A stretch of 64,000 nucleotides of DNA from Torymus aiolomorphi (lineage: Eukaryota > Arthropoda > Insecta > Hymenoptera > Torymidae): NCBI GenBank assembly GCA_036365515.1, contig CM070873.1:171617104-171681103 (forward strand). Reading direction: 5' to 3'. Position numbers and translations under genes: made by a program. Shown here one piece after another: positions 35,090-44,830 of the stretch. Below the pieces are notes generated by a model. The model saw nothing but the letters and a program-made list of their open reading frames with translations. It searched no databases and had not been told where the DNA came from. Position 1 is the first letter of the stretch. Each line of letters opens with the position of its first letter.

Positions 35090-35308
35090 CTATATTCCAG
35101 TACCTTGAACTGTCACCATGCTTTTTGTCATGAAGTCGATATTTATCATTTGCATCACTGCGCTTACGATAGCACTATAAAATACGTCCGTTTTCTCAAT
35201 TTGGGGTAAATTATTGACTTCAGTAAGATTATTATATGATCTAACCACGTCCTCGAATCTGTCGATGAAGGCACTCACTTTTTCTTTAAACTCCTTCAGT
35301 CGCATCAA
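35090..35308 (-). pseudogene. gag: Copia gag fragment
   Basis: Minus-strand frame of 72 codons: RLKEFKEKVSAFIDRFEDVV and NNLTEVNNLPQIEKTDVFYSA. It resembles the gag-polypeptide (UBN2-type) domain of copia elements, where a helix beginning FxxRFxxLV..L is followed by LPxxY. An arginine/glycine-rich stretch (NRERGCGRGRKRY) follows in the adjacent frame. No complete CCHC knuckle was seen. Decayed. Confidence 0.55.
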
Positions 35309-36099
35309 TTTACCATAAACTTGTTAATCAAATTCAGGTCTTTTACTGCCATCGCGATTGGCGACATAGTCACTCGATCGCTTATTATTACACTAAACAT
35401 AGAACTCTTTTTGCTTATCTCGAGCTCGCATAGATATATAGCAATTGTTTGCAAATCATGCTTTCAGCAGTATAAATAAAAACCATATCTTTTCTCGATC
35501 TGAAGTAAAACTTTAACCAAAATATAAGTCATTATTAAGTCCTCAACACCTTCAACAAAGACTCTCGCTTTTTCTTTCAACAGTTCCTGTACCGCGTGCC
35601 ATAAAACTGTCTACGCTCTGTCGCCCCGATATTAACAGTGGTCTCGAATTCCAGACTTACATTCATCAAGCACATTGAAAAAGTTTTATTTAGATAACAC
35701 TCGCTTTTACAATCAAACCGGTCATCCAATAAGTCGCTCATTTGTAAGTTCAGATCTAAGAAGATTTCGAAAATATCACTTTATAAACATTTTTATCACA
35801 CTAACATTCACTCTCATTCAAAATCCAATTTTGATTTTCTGTCTCATATAAAATGTTTTATTTATATTTGATTTTATTTATATTAATTTTCACTTACGTG
35901 AAATTACGAAACTCCAATTATCAAATATATGTGGGTCATCCGTCAATTTATTTTCTATCGTATTAACATACGTTTCTGTCGCTCTTATTCACTATACTTT
36001 TTCGCCGGCTACCGCTATCACTCACTTTCTGTACCGAATTTGTCACCACTGTCGCGCTTATTTCGGGATAGTCTCTGTCGCGTTCGCCCATCTCTATTT

Positions 36100-37060
36100 C
36101 GCCGTTACTTCAAGAGGTACTTTCCATGCTCTTACGGCAATTAAGCATTAGCAGCGGTTGCCCTTCTACTTCTGCCTGCTCAAACGCACCTTTTAAGATG
36201 CACTTTTCACCCAGCATCATTAATGCCATGCCTGTAATTAAAATTTTTCAATTAACAAACCGTGCCGAACACAAACACTACGAGTTCATTGAATATTTTA
36301 AACAGAACAATATTTCAAGGTTAATCATGCGCAATTCCATTTAACCTATTACTCATATTTACTATTGGAGCTGACAAAGTTCAAGATTCTTATCGTGTGT
36401 CGCAAGACAATCAATAATTCTTGTTTTTGTCATATTTAAATATGATATCAATTTCATTTTCAGCACTGAGTTTCAGTCGCCCTCACTTGCTGTTCCATCG
36501 GATGCAGTCGCTCATCCCTCGCTTTATCGTCACTCGCCAGTTCGCTCATTTTTCGACTAAACTCCGCCATTTGCGTCGAAATGATTTGGAGTTGTTCATG
36601 CATTACTGCAGTACAAATTATCATTAATAGTTTTACTAGCTAGATTTTCCTTTGTAGAATTATAATTTGATATCGTTTTTATTCACATATAATTTTTCTA
36701 TATGTACCAATTGGATTTATTTTTCGTACATTTTATATACTTGGTTTACGGTTTACCTCTCAAAATTTCATCGTTTTCTCAGGTCGCTGTGGCACCGTCG
36801 TCTTCGCTCTGTCACTTGCTACCGTCACTATCGATCGCATATTGCTATCGATTATTCTCGTCTTCACTCGCTTTCCAGTACCGGACTCGACCTGTTCGCA
36901 TCATTCTCACTCGTTGACTCGCTTTTCTCCGTCTCATTCTCACTCGCTATTTTGAGAGGCATTCTTGCCTTTGTGGCAACACGGTATCAGCATCGACCGG
37001 CCCTCTAACTCTGCTTTTTCGATTGCATCTTTCAAAATGCGCTGTTCGCCCAACGTCATT
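36100..37060 (-). repeat. Two diverged copies of a gag-leader segment
   Basis: Minus strand. About 36180-36310 and about 37010-37120 share GAACTCGTAGTG(T/C)TTGTGTTC followed, about 60 bases on, by a reading frame. The frames are MLGEKCILKGAFEQAEVEG in one copy and TLGEQRILKDAIEKAELEG in the other. Each is followed by a long purine-rich, GAGCGA-type stretch. Between them (36470-36610) the minus strand encodes MHEQLQIISTQMAEFSRKMS, coiled-coil-like. Probably an internal tandem duplication within the element. Confidence 0.55.
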
Positions 37061-37379
37061 GTTGTTACAAAAATCTTTTAGTGAACAAACTGTACGGAAC
37101 ACAAGCACTACGAGTTCACACAAGATTTGACAACAAGAATTTTAAGATAACTAAGTATACATTTTTCCTTAAAATTATCAATTTTATTGCAGGTATTTTC
37201 CTTCTGCCGTACCAAGTTTTTAAATTTTATAGACGTACAAAATTTCTATTGCTCCTGCATTCGCGGGGCTTACTCGAGATTTACTTTATCTGTATACAGA
37301 ATATCGTTTTTAACCATTCATATACATATGTTAATTTTTAAAATAAGACGTAATTCGCGAAGCATAATCGGCCGCTGTG

Positions 37380-38340
37380 CAATCTGTTTCCAAAAAAATT
37401 TACGTTCCGCTTTCTGTCTCTCTTCCGTCGCATGGCGCCATACACTCAATCTCCTCTATAGACGCAAAGTCGCCACGCGTGCTTCCCCGAAACAGAGAAC
37501 TCGCGCTACCCCTCCCACTCGCTTGTCTCACTATAGCGCGCTCACTGCGCGCAGTGGCTTTTTCGTCGCTGCCTCCGCTTCTTTTCCGTAGCACCGCGAG
37601 CGCGCCTTCGACTCTCCTTCCCCTCTCTCGGCTGCACGCGGGAGCTCGATCGCTGCCTCCCCTCACGCGCCTTGATGCGGGAGACGGACCGATGCCGCTC
37701 TCCTTCCCAACGCGCGCACACGGTACACGAGGCACCGCTGATAAACTCGCGCCTCGTCTCCTTCTCTCTCTCTCTCTCTCTCTAGGTCAGGCACACATGC
37801 ACATTCCGCGCGCCGCCATTATGCTTGTTCGAGGTTCGCTCGCTCTCTCTCTCTCACACACGCGCAGGCACACATGAATATGCCGCGCGCTGCCATCACG
37901 CTGTTCGAGGTTCGCTCGCTCTCTCTCTCTCTCAGCACGGGCATAGAGAAGCTCCGGGCGCGCCGCCATTTTTGCTCGTTGGGAGCCCACGTGCGCGTTC
38001 AAACCTGTTGCTGCGGGTATGCGCGCCGCGACACCGGGACGCGTCCCTCCCTTGCGTTTCGAGGAAATTGGACGATTTCGTTCACACTTTCTCTCACTCG
38101 CGATTTGCACAGCCGCACGATATGCAACGCAAATAAACTCTTATTACCGGTATTACGCGTTTTTCTCTCGTCGCCATAAATACTTGATTATTTCAACGGT
38201 CGAGCACTGTCTCTAATCAGGATTTTCACAGTCTCACTTACCTCTGTGAGTTTCGTCCGTCGCTTCTATATATCAGTCGCTGTCCATTCCGTCGCTGTCT
38301 CCTCCGTCGCAGTTTCCTCCGTCGTAGTTTCCTCCTCGTG
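37380..38340 (-). other. GC-rich leader region of the copia-type element
   Basis: Strongly GC-rich relative to everything around it, with long (CT)n tracts. Open frames on both strands here are composition artefacts. A 75 bp unit (CACACATG..CGCGCGC.GCCAT..., TTCGAGGTTCGCTCGCTCTC) is tandemly repeated at 37793-37935. Near the primer site the minus strand has an ATG at about 38374 opening MGPGGKKDDMSTHEEE, and a consensus splice donor CAGAGGTAAGTGAG near 38235-38250. Confidence 0.45.
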
Positions 38341-38365
38341 CGTGCTCATGTCGTCCTTCTTTCCT

Positions 38366-38380
38366 CCTGGGCCCATAACC
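38366..38380 (-). promoter_or_regulatory. Primer-binding site: internal initiator-Met tRNA type
   Basis: Minus strand GGTTATGGGCCCAGG, immediately after the 5' LTR. It is complementary to the anticodon region of eukaryotic initiator tRNA-Met (CTGGGCCCATAACC). Drosophila copia is known to be primed by this internal 5'-half fragment, so this identifies the element as copia-like and fixes the LTR boundary at 38381. Confidence 0.85.
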
Positions 38381-38642
38381 TGATAAGTATATGTGGATGG
38401 TGGAAGCAGGAATCCAGGACACAAATGAGTATACACGCACACACGGAGTATTAAAGTATAATAAGTAATGTATTAGAACTACAGATCACTTGACACTTGC
38501 TAATCAATAAAACACAGATATAAATATAAGTATAAGTAAAAGTATAATCTGACTCGGACGCGATGTCACTCGCTTCAGCTCTCGTAGAGCATTGACTGGC
38601 CCTCCGCACAGAGCCGTGCTCAGTATCTAAAGGGGGGCGCTA
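38381..38642 (-). repeat. Copia-type 5' LTR, outer end truncated
   Basis: Matches 34340-34601 from TGATAAGTATATG to AAAGGGGGGCGCTA, then diverges into TATATAGTGCATAAAAAG. About 50 bp of the LTR beginning is missing, so no target duplication can be scored. Confidence 0.88.
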
Positions 38643-39315
38643 TATATAGTGCATAAAAAGTTATTGATCCTTTACTTCTGCCAGAAAGCTATCATCATCA
38701 ACCATCGTCTGAATCTCACTATGATATAATTGACATTTTATTTTCTGAAGTCAAAACTGTTACTGTTACGCACTACAATAAATTAATCTTAGTATATGTG
38801 AAGTCAACAAGAATACTATATATAATAAACTTTATTAAACTTTATTAAATCTTCTTTATTTATATTACATAATTATTACAATAAAAACTTTTTAGTGTCT
38901 ATTCAACTATTTATTCGCTTTAGTCTCTTTCTTTTCTTCTTGTTTGCGTCAGTTTAACTGTTTGTGTGCAGTGTGCGATTTTATATACAAAATTACAAAA
39001 TAAAGCATAGAAATAATAATTAACTACATATAAAAAACTAGTGTATTTTGTGCGTGCGTGCGTGCGCGCGTGCGCGTACGCGTGTGTGTGTGCGTAATAG
39101 AGGCATACATCTCTGGTTATTCATACAGGGTATGAGGTCAGGACGGAACTGAACAGTTGAATTGAACCCATGTTGAGAAAGGCTCCCCGGCTTACGTTCC
39201 ACACTGATGCGCTGCGTTTGCTTCAGTCATTGGTTGTTGTAGACGAGCGCACCTGCTCCCAACCAATGAGAAGAGAGAGCCCGTACGCCACGAGGAGCGC
39301 GTGAGGAGTCTTCTA
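38643..39315. other. No gene; (GT)n/(GC)n tract and CCAAT-like promoter sequence
   Basis: AT-rich to about 39050, then TGCGTGCGTGCGTGCGCG and GTGTGTGTG runs (39050-39095). After that comes a GC-rich segment with CCAACCAATGAGA at about 39255-39270. It could be a promoter for the exon at 39734, but this is inference. Confidence 0.3.
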
Positions 39316-39547
39316 CAACCTCACGCAAAAACTGTGCGTGCACGCAAATTTCACTAGATTTCACTAGAATAAGAAGTGCAATCAACCTTGATTAAAAATA
39401 AAAACTGCTTTCTAACTTCAAACAAACAATTCTTGGATGGTTTTCTGGAGACAAAGTGTGGCAATTTTTAGTCAAGGTTGATTTCACAACTAGCTCTAGC
39501 AAAATCTAGTAAGATTGGCGTGCACGCACAGTTTTTGCGTGAGGTTG
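39316..39547. mobile_element. MITE, Tc1/mariner-type ends
   Basis: 232 bp. Terminal arms CAACCTCACGCAAAAACTG and CAGTTTTTGCGTGAGGTTG are exact complements and extend imperfectly to about 80 bp (GTGCACGC, ACTAGATTT, TCAACCTTGA). Both sides are flanked by TA (39314-39315 and 39548-39549), the Tc1/mariner target. No coding capacity. Confidence 0.88.
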
Positions 39548-39936
39548 TAGATGGGGCATGAAGAAGCGAGCGCGTGCTTGCCAGCGCAGCGCGTCAGTGC
39601 GAAAAGTCTGACGAAGGGGCGTAGTTCGTTGTCCATGAGACTATCCAGATCCTCCTAAGTATGGACGGCCTAGATAGCCCACCACTGCGGAGAACGAGGT
39701 GGTCGGCGCGGGAAAGGATTCCTCCAGCTCGGCATGACCAGTAAGAACGACGTGCAGCGTCTATTACGCGCAGGGGTGCCCGGTCTGCAAACAGGTCGGT
39801 GGCACACCGCCCTGCCGAACAAGCAGGACAAAGAAACCAGCCGGCGGCGCCCGGCCCTGCCGAACCAGCAGGACACGGAAACCAGCCGGCGGCGCCCGGC
39901 CCTGCCGAACCAGCAGGACAAAGAAACAAGCCGGCG

Positions 39937-40707
39937 CACACTGGGGCCATACGGATTTTTTGGTTCAAAACGACCTAGAGGTCGCAATTCTCAACGGAAT
40001 CTCAAAATTTTTGCTTAGGAACATTCGTTATCAAATATCGAAGAGCCCTACGAAGCCTGATTTTCCAAAAAATTAACCTATAAATCTAAGGAGTCATATA
40101 ATCCTATCACATCAACCAATCAATTCAATTTTTGACCTGCAAATCCCAAAAATACGATAAACCTTTAATTTGTAAGCCCTTTACTCGTGAACTCTTGACC
40201 TTTGATCCAGTAAGCCATGCACTCATAAACTCTAAACCTATAAGCCCTAAGCTATGGGTGCATGGGATTACGGGTGCAAGGGTTTATGGGTGCATGGATT
40301 TATGGATGCATGGGTTTATGGGTGCATGGATTTATGGATGAATGGGTTTATGGGTGCATGGATTTATGGATGCATGGGTTTATGGGTGCATGGGTTTACG
40401 GGTGCATGGGCTTATGGGTGCATGGGATTACGGGTGCAAGGGTTTATGGGTGCAAGCATTTATGAATCAAGGTTAAGAGAGCATGTGTCAAGGACTTATA
40501 AATTGAAGTTTTATAGCAATTTTTGGGAATCACAAGTGTAAATTTTGGGGCTATAGGTTATAAATTAGGTTTATAGGTTCATATTTTCAAAATTACACTT
40601 CGTAGCGGTCTTTGGTATTTTGTCACAAAAGTTCCTGTTTTTAAATTTTCAAATTCGGTTGAGAATTATGACCTCTAGGTGGTTTTGAACCTTTCGGCCC
40701 CAGTGTG
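39937..40707. mobile_element. Transib-like non-autonomous DNA transposon carrying a minisatellite
   Basis: 771 bp. Termini CACACTGGGGCC and GGCCCCAGTGTG are exact complements, and the arms continue imperfectly for about 75 bp (GGTTCAAAAC.ACCTAGAGGTC, AATTCTCAAC.GAAT). It is flanked by 5 bp duplications CGGCG (39932-39936 and 40708-40712). CAC..TGG ends with GC-rich 5 bp duplications are characteristic of Transib elements, relatives of RAG1. No transposase is present. Confidence 0.75.
40254..40471 (+). repeat. 15 bp minisatellite
   Basis: About fourteen variants of a TGCATGGGTTTATGGG-like unit (GGGTGCATGGATTTATGGA and so on) inside the Transib-like element. Open frames across it (MGAWIYGCM-like repeats) are by-products of the period being a multiple of three. 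Confidence 0.93.
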
Positions 40708-40769
40708 CGGCGGTGCCCGGTTGTAATCAATAATGGGAGGCCGACCGTAATGAAACAGAGGTAAGAAAT

Positions 40770-41342
40770 AAGTAGTACATTTCGACATGTGTGGGGAACT
40801 CGATTAGTTAGCTCGTGTGACGTTTTGCACGAGCGATGCGAGTGTGAAAAAGTCACACCATTTAAATAATCGACTTACGCACTACTTATTTCGCACGATA
40901 TTTTATACCACGAGCGCCGAAAATCATAAAAAAGTTGTGATTTTGAGGTTAGAGTGGTATAAAAATATTTTTCGCAATCTTAAAATATTTTATAAGAAAT
41001 AAAATATTTTGTTTTAAAATAAAATATTAAAATAAAATAAACTATTAGAATAAAATATTAAATTATAATATAAAATAAAATATTAATTCTTAAATATTAA
41101 ATTATTAAATTAAAATATTAATTTTTCGCGCGCAAAACGTAAATAAATTATTCGTAAAAAAAAGGACGTACATATATTAGACGTAAAAATCATGCCATCT
41201 ATATAGAACAACAATTTTTTTAACGATATAGCACAATAGTATTTTGATGATTTTGAATATTTTATGCCAAAAATATTTTTTCGCGTATTTACAGTATATT
41301 CAGTTTTGCGTATTCAAAATACGGCGATTCTAGGAATCGGTA
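40770..41342. other. No gene; AT-rich, with AAAATATT runs
   Basis: Contains a dense cluster of TAAAATATTA-like repeats at 40980-41120; otherwise nothing supportable. Confidence 0.4.
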
Positions 41343-41702
41343 TACACGGTGTCTCATTTTAACCAATGCAGCCAAATATCTCCGAATGCAGGCCAGATAC
41401 AGAAAAATGGTTCAGATGAAAATTGTTCGTGACGATGGGGGTCAACTTTTTGTCACCTTCAATTTGACCTTGAGATCATTTTTCAAGGTCATTTCAAGGT
41501 TAAGATCATTTTTTCAAATTAGAACCCCTATTTCTGACATCGGAATCGGATAGAGCAGGAAATTTTACGTCCAAAACCGTTCTTTAAACATTTTTTTGTG
41601 ACCTCTACAAGGTTATATCAAGTTCAAATGCTTAAAAATTGTTCAGAACGCGAAATTTCATAGTTGTCTCAAGCAGAACAAGCCTTGATAAAGCCAACCA
41701 AT

Positions 41703-41826
41703 CAAAGGATGTCTTCTTTGTAGATACAGCTCAGCACGCCGCCTAGCTGCTGCACGATAATTGCCATTACATTGCTCTAAAACCATTATCATATCAACTA
41801 TTTGATCAGCTGGATAATTCACAGAT
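41703..41826 (-). repeat. Inverted copy of the transposase 5' end
   Basis: Minus strand encodes NYPADQIVDMIMVLEQCNGN and RAELYLQRRHP, matching residues about 3-45 of the transposase at 42281. It is then fused to the terminal-repeat sequence, as in an internally deleted element in opposite orientation. Confidence 0.85.
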
Positions 41827-42280
41827 ACAATAAAAAAAGGATCTGTACCCAACACTAGACCCATCAACTCTTATGAATTTTGATGTGCTAAAACCGAATC
41901 TGGGGCCAGAATTATGCCATCACCTTCCATGTTTTAGTAAAACTCAAGAAATCACCCTCCCACTTACGAAAATTCATGATTTTATGGGAATAAGCGTTAC
42001 GTAAAAAAATATAAAGTAAAAGAAATTTTTATCTTTATCACAGGAATAACGATGTCAAAAGTTTAAAATCTAATAATTGATAACAAGATTAACTAAGTAA
42101 GAGGTTAAAATACAAGTGTTAACTATTACATTGTTGAAAATAAGCAAGAATTGAATTTTCAACAATTTGTATTGAATTTGTAACTTAAGTTAAATTTCCA
42201 AGAAACGAAGGTTTATTTGCTCTCAATATTTTAAAAAATAAATCTTTTTCAATTGTCTCGTCTATAAGTAAAGTTACATC

Positions 42281-43344
42281 ATGGCTGATTATCCAGCTGA
42301 TCAAATAGTTGAAATGATAATGGTTTTAGGGCAATGTAATGGTAATTATCGTGCAGCAGCTAGGCGGTATGCTGAGTTGTATCCACAAAGGAGACATCCT
42401 ACTTATTTGACAATCAGAACTTTAACTCAAAGAGCTCGCGTTGGCCACCTTATTCGTCAGCGCAGGCACCACGAATACGATGAAAACGATGCACGTGTCG
42501 TGACTATTTTAACAATTGTTCATCTCGACCCGCATATTAGCACACGCCAAATTGAAAGAGAAATTGGTATTTCCCATCCGACGGTTTCAAGGATTCTGAG
42601 AATTATTGACTATCATGCCTACCATATAACTTTAGTTCAAGAACTAAGGCAGAGCCATATTCAATTGCGCATTGAATTTTGTCACTGGGCTTTAAGAATG
42701 ATAGAAAATGATCCAGACTTTTTCAAATACGTCTTTTTTTCGGATGAGGCAAAATTTTGTAGCGATGGGCGACTGAACAGGCACAATTGCCATTACTGGT
42801 CAGATGTGAACCCTCACTGGCACAGAGCGATGGATCATCAAAATCGTTGGAGCATAATGGTGTGGTGTGGAATAGTCAATGGTTACTTAATAGGTCCGTC
42901 TTTCTTTGAGCGAAATGTCGATAGAAACAGCTATTTAGAGCTAATAAGAGATCATTTGCCAGTACTTTTGGAAAACGTTGACCTAGCTACAAGACAAAGA
43001 ATGTGGCTTCAGCAAGATGGTGTAGTACCACATTTTGCACGAATCGTTCGAGAATTTTTAAATAACAACTACAATGACAAGTGGATTGGACGAGGAGGTC
43101 CAGTTAACTGGCCTGCTCATTCACCAGATATGACGTCACCAGATTTTTTCTTGGGGGGTACGTAAAAAATGTAGTTTTTGCTCAACGGCCTACAACAATG
43201 GAAGATTTTATGAATAGAATTCGTAGAGCTTGCGAATCCATTTCTAGAGCAACGTTGCCCAGGACTGTGGATAATTTCCAACGGCGATTACGCCTGTGCC
43301 TGAAAATCAACGGAGGTAACTTTGAACATGTACTCCGTGGATAG
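42281..43344 (+). pseudogene. Tc1/mariner-superfamily transposase, one frameshift
   Basis: Cut-and-paste DDE transposase. The N-terminal DNA-binding part begins MADYPADQIVEMIMVLGQCN (helix-turn-helix, residues about 1-110, with STRQIEREIGISHPTVSRIL as the second HTH). The catalytic triad lies in FFSDEAKFCSDG, LQQDGVVPHFA and MTSPDFFL. Counting residues between the second and third aspartates gives 41, hence DD41D rather than the 34 of mariner. QQDG is followed by VVPHF where APPHF is usual. A one-base change at about 43150-43160 (run of G) stops the frame at 43163; the remainder (YVKNVVFAQRPTTMEDF...) continues in the next frame to a TAG at 43342. The start is the first ATG of the conserved N-terminus. 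Otherwise well preserved. Confidence 0.9.
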
Positions 43345-43368
43345 ATAATGTCAACTGCAGTAATAATG

Positions 43369-43745
43369 GTGAGAGGCAAGGGGACTCACGTTAAACAAGC
43401 ACCCCAGTGAGAGGCAAGGGGACTCACGTTAAACAAGCACCCCAGTGAGAGGCAAGGGGACCCACGTAAACAAGCACCCCAGTGAGAGACAAGGGAACTC
43501 ATGTTAAACAAGCACCCCAGTGAGAGGCAAGGGCACTCACATAAACAAGCACCCCAGTGAGAGGCAAGGGGCCTCACGTTATACAAGCACCCCAGTGAGG
43601 GGCAAGGGGACTCACGTTAAACAAGCACCCCAGTGAGAGGCAAGGAGACTCACGTTAAAAAAGCACCCCAGTGAGAGGCAGGGGGACTCACGTTAAACAA
43701 ACACCCCAGTGAGAGGCAAGGGGACTCACGTAAACAAGCACCCCA
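43369..43745 (+). repeat. 38 bp minisatellite, ten units
   Basis: Unit GTGAGAGGCAAGGGGACTCA plus CGTTAAACAAGCACCCCA, repeated ten times head to tail with 37 or 38 bp spacing and few substitutions. It lies inside the mariner-type element, after the transposase. Confidence 0.97.
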
Positions 43746-44830
43746 AAGGAAACAGGCCTTACTACGTCCGCGTCGTTGTTTCTGGGTAACGCTAAAAGTA
43801 AGGACCCAGTATTATCAAAAAGAGCTTAAAGCCAATAGAGCAATGTTGCTGGAACTTCTGTAGATAAGTGACCGCGAAATCTCCAAGGTTAGTATTTTTA
43901 GCGATTTTCATGGAAATTGGAAAATTGACCCCACCTAAAGCGATTCAATCTTCATGTGGTACTCCGGCATCGCATCTGACTTCGAATTTATAATCAGTGA
44001 CCTCTGAAGCTCTCAGAATGTGTTTTTAGTGATTTTCATAGTGATTCAAAATGACCTCATTTGGGATATTTCAGCCTCCATGCGGTACCATCGCATCGCA
44101 CCCCACAGAAACCTAACATCATATTCACAATTGGCGATCACAAAAATTTCTTAATTGGTTAGGTTTATCAAGGCTTGTTCTGCTTGAGACAACTATGAAA
44201 TTTCGCGTTCTGACCAATTTTTAAGTATTTGACCTTGATCTAACCTTGTGGAGGTCACAAAAAAATGTTTAAAGAACGGTTTTGGACGTAAAATTTCCCG
44301 CACTATCCGATTCCGACGTCAGAAATAGGAGATCCAATTTGAAAAAATGATCTTAACCTTGAAATGACCTTGAAAAATGATCTGAAGGTCAAATTGAAGG
44401 TGACCAAAAGTTGACCCCATCGTCACGAACAATTTTCATCTGAATCATTTTTCTGTATCTGGCCTGCATTCGGAGATATTTGGCTGCATAGATTAAAATG
44501 AGACACCGTGTAGAATGCAAGCAGCTACGTGTAACGGCGCAAGCGCCATCTCCGCGCTCGTTCGTTTTGCAGTAAGCGCGCGAGACGGACATTCTAAAAA
44601 AATGCTCAGTATAAAATATTGAAAAAATTTAAGGTGCTTTTATTTTATCTAAGTAATTATATATTGAAATTTCAAAGACTTCTGTTAATTTTGTTGTAAC
44701 CATTAAAAATACTTATGATCTCATTATATCGCAATGTACTATTCTTGAAATTTTCTTTTACTATCACAAAGTTTCCTCTAGGAGGAAGAAAAATATAACA
44801 AAATATTGAACTTTTTATTTCTTTTTTCAG

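Larger units (their letters stand above)
34340..38642 (-). mobile_element. Copia-type (Ty1/copia) element, internally deleted
   Basis: Minus orientation, bounded by LTRs at 38381-38642 (5', outer end truncated) and 34340-34652 (3'). A half-tRNA primer site follows the 5' LTR and a polypurine tract precedes the 3' LTR. Inside are a leader with a possible splice donor, duplicated gag-like pieces, a gag segment and an RT segment. Integrase, most of RT, and RNase H are missing, so the copy cannot move by itself. Confidence 0.8.
39734..40760 (+). pseudogene. Probable host exon with 15-residue repeats, split by a DNA transposon
   Basis: An ATG at 39734 opens a frame (MTSKNDVQRLLRAGVPGLQ) that runs into three 45 bp repeats starting at 39810, 39855 and 39900. 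Each encodes a version of PALPNQQDKETSRRR. The frame is interrupted at 39936 by a 771 bp transposon flanked by CGGCG. Ignoring the insert and one duplication, the same frame continues from 40713 for 16 codons to a consensus donor CAGAG|GTAAGAA at 40761. Basic, hydrophilic product; no family recognised. The true exon start may lie upstream in GC-rich sequence (39590-39733). Could be a host gene recently disrupted. Confidence 0.4.
41345..44510 (+). mobile_element. Tc1/mariner-type transposon (DD41D) with long inverted ends
   Basis: 3166 bp, flanked by TA (41343-41344 and 44511-44512). The ends CACGGTGTCTCATTTT and AAAATGAGACACCGTG are exact complements, and homology continues inward for about 355 bp (41345-41700 and 44155-44510). 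The transposase is on the plus strand. The left arm also holds an inverted copy of the first about 125 bp of the transposase (41703-41826), directly joined to the inverted end. A 38 bp minisatellite lies after the transposase. Confidence 0.92.

Noticed and set aside
37380..38216. Several overlapping open frames on both strands as genes
   Set aside because: High GC and (CT)n composition leaves frames open by chance; no domain, and they fall in the leader of a retroelement.
40132..40541. Repetitive MGAWIYGCM-like proteins
   Set aside because: Artefact of a 15 bp minisatellite in a non-autonomous transposon.
43369..43745. CRISPR-like regular repeats
   Set aside because: The units are contiguous with no unique spacers and sit within a eukaryotic transposon; this is a minisatellite.
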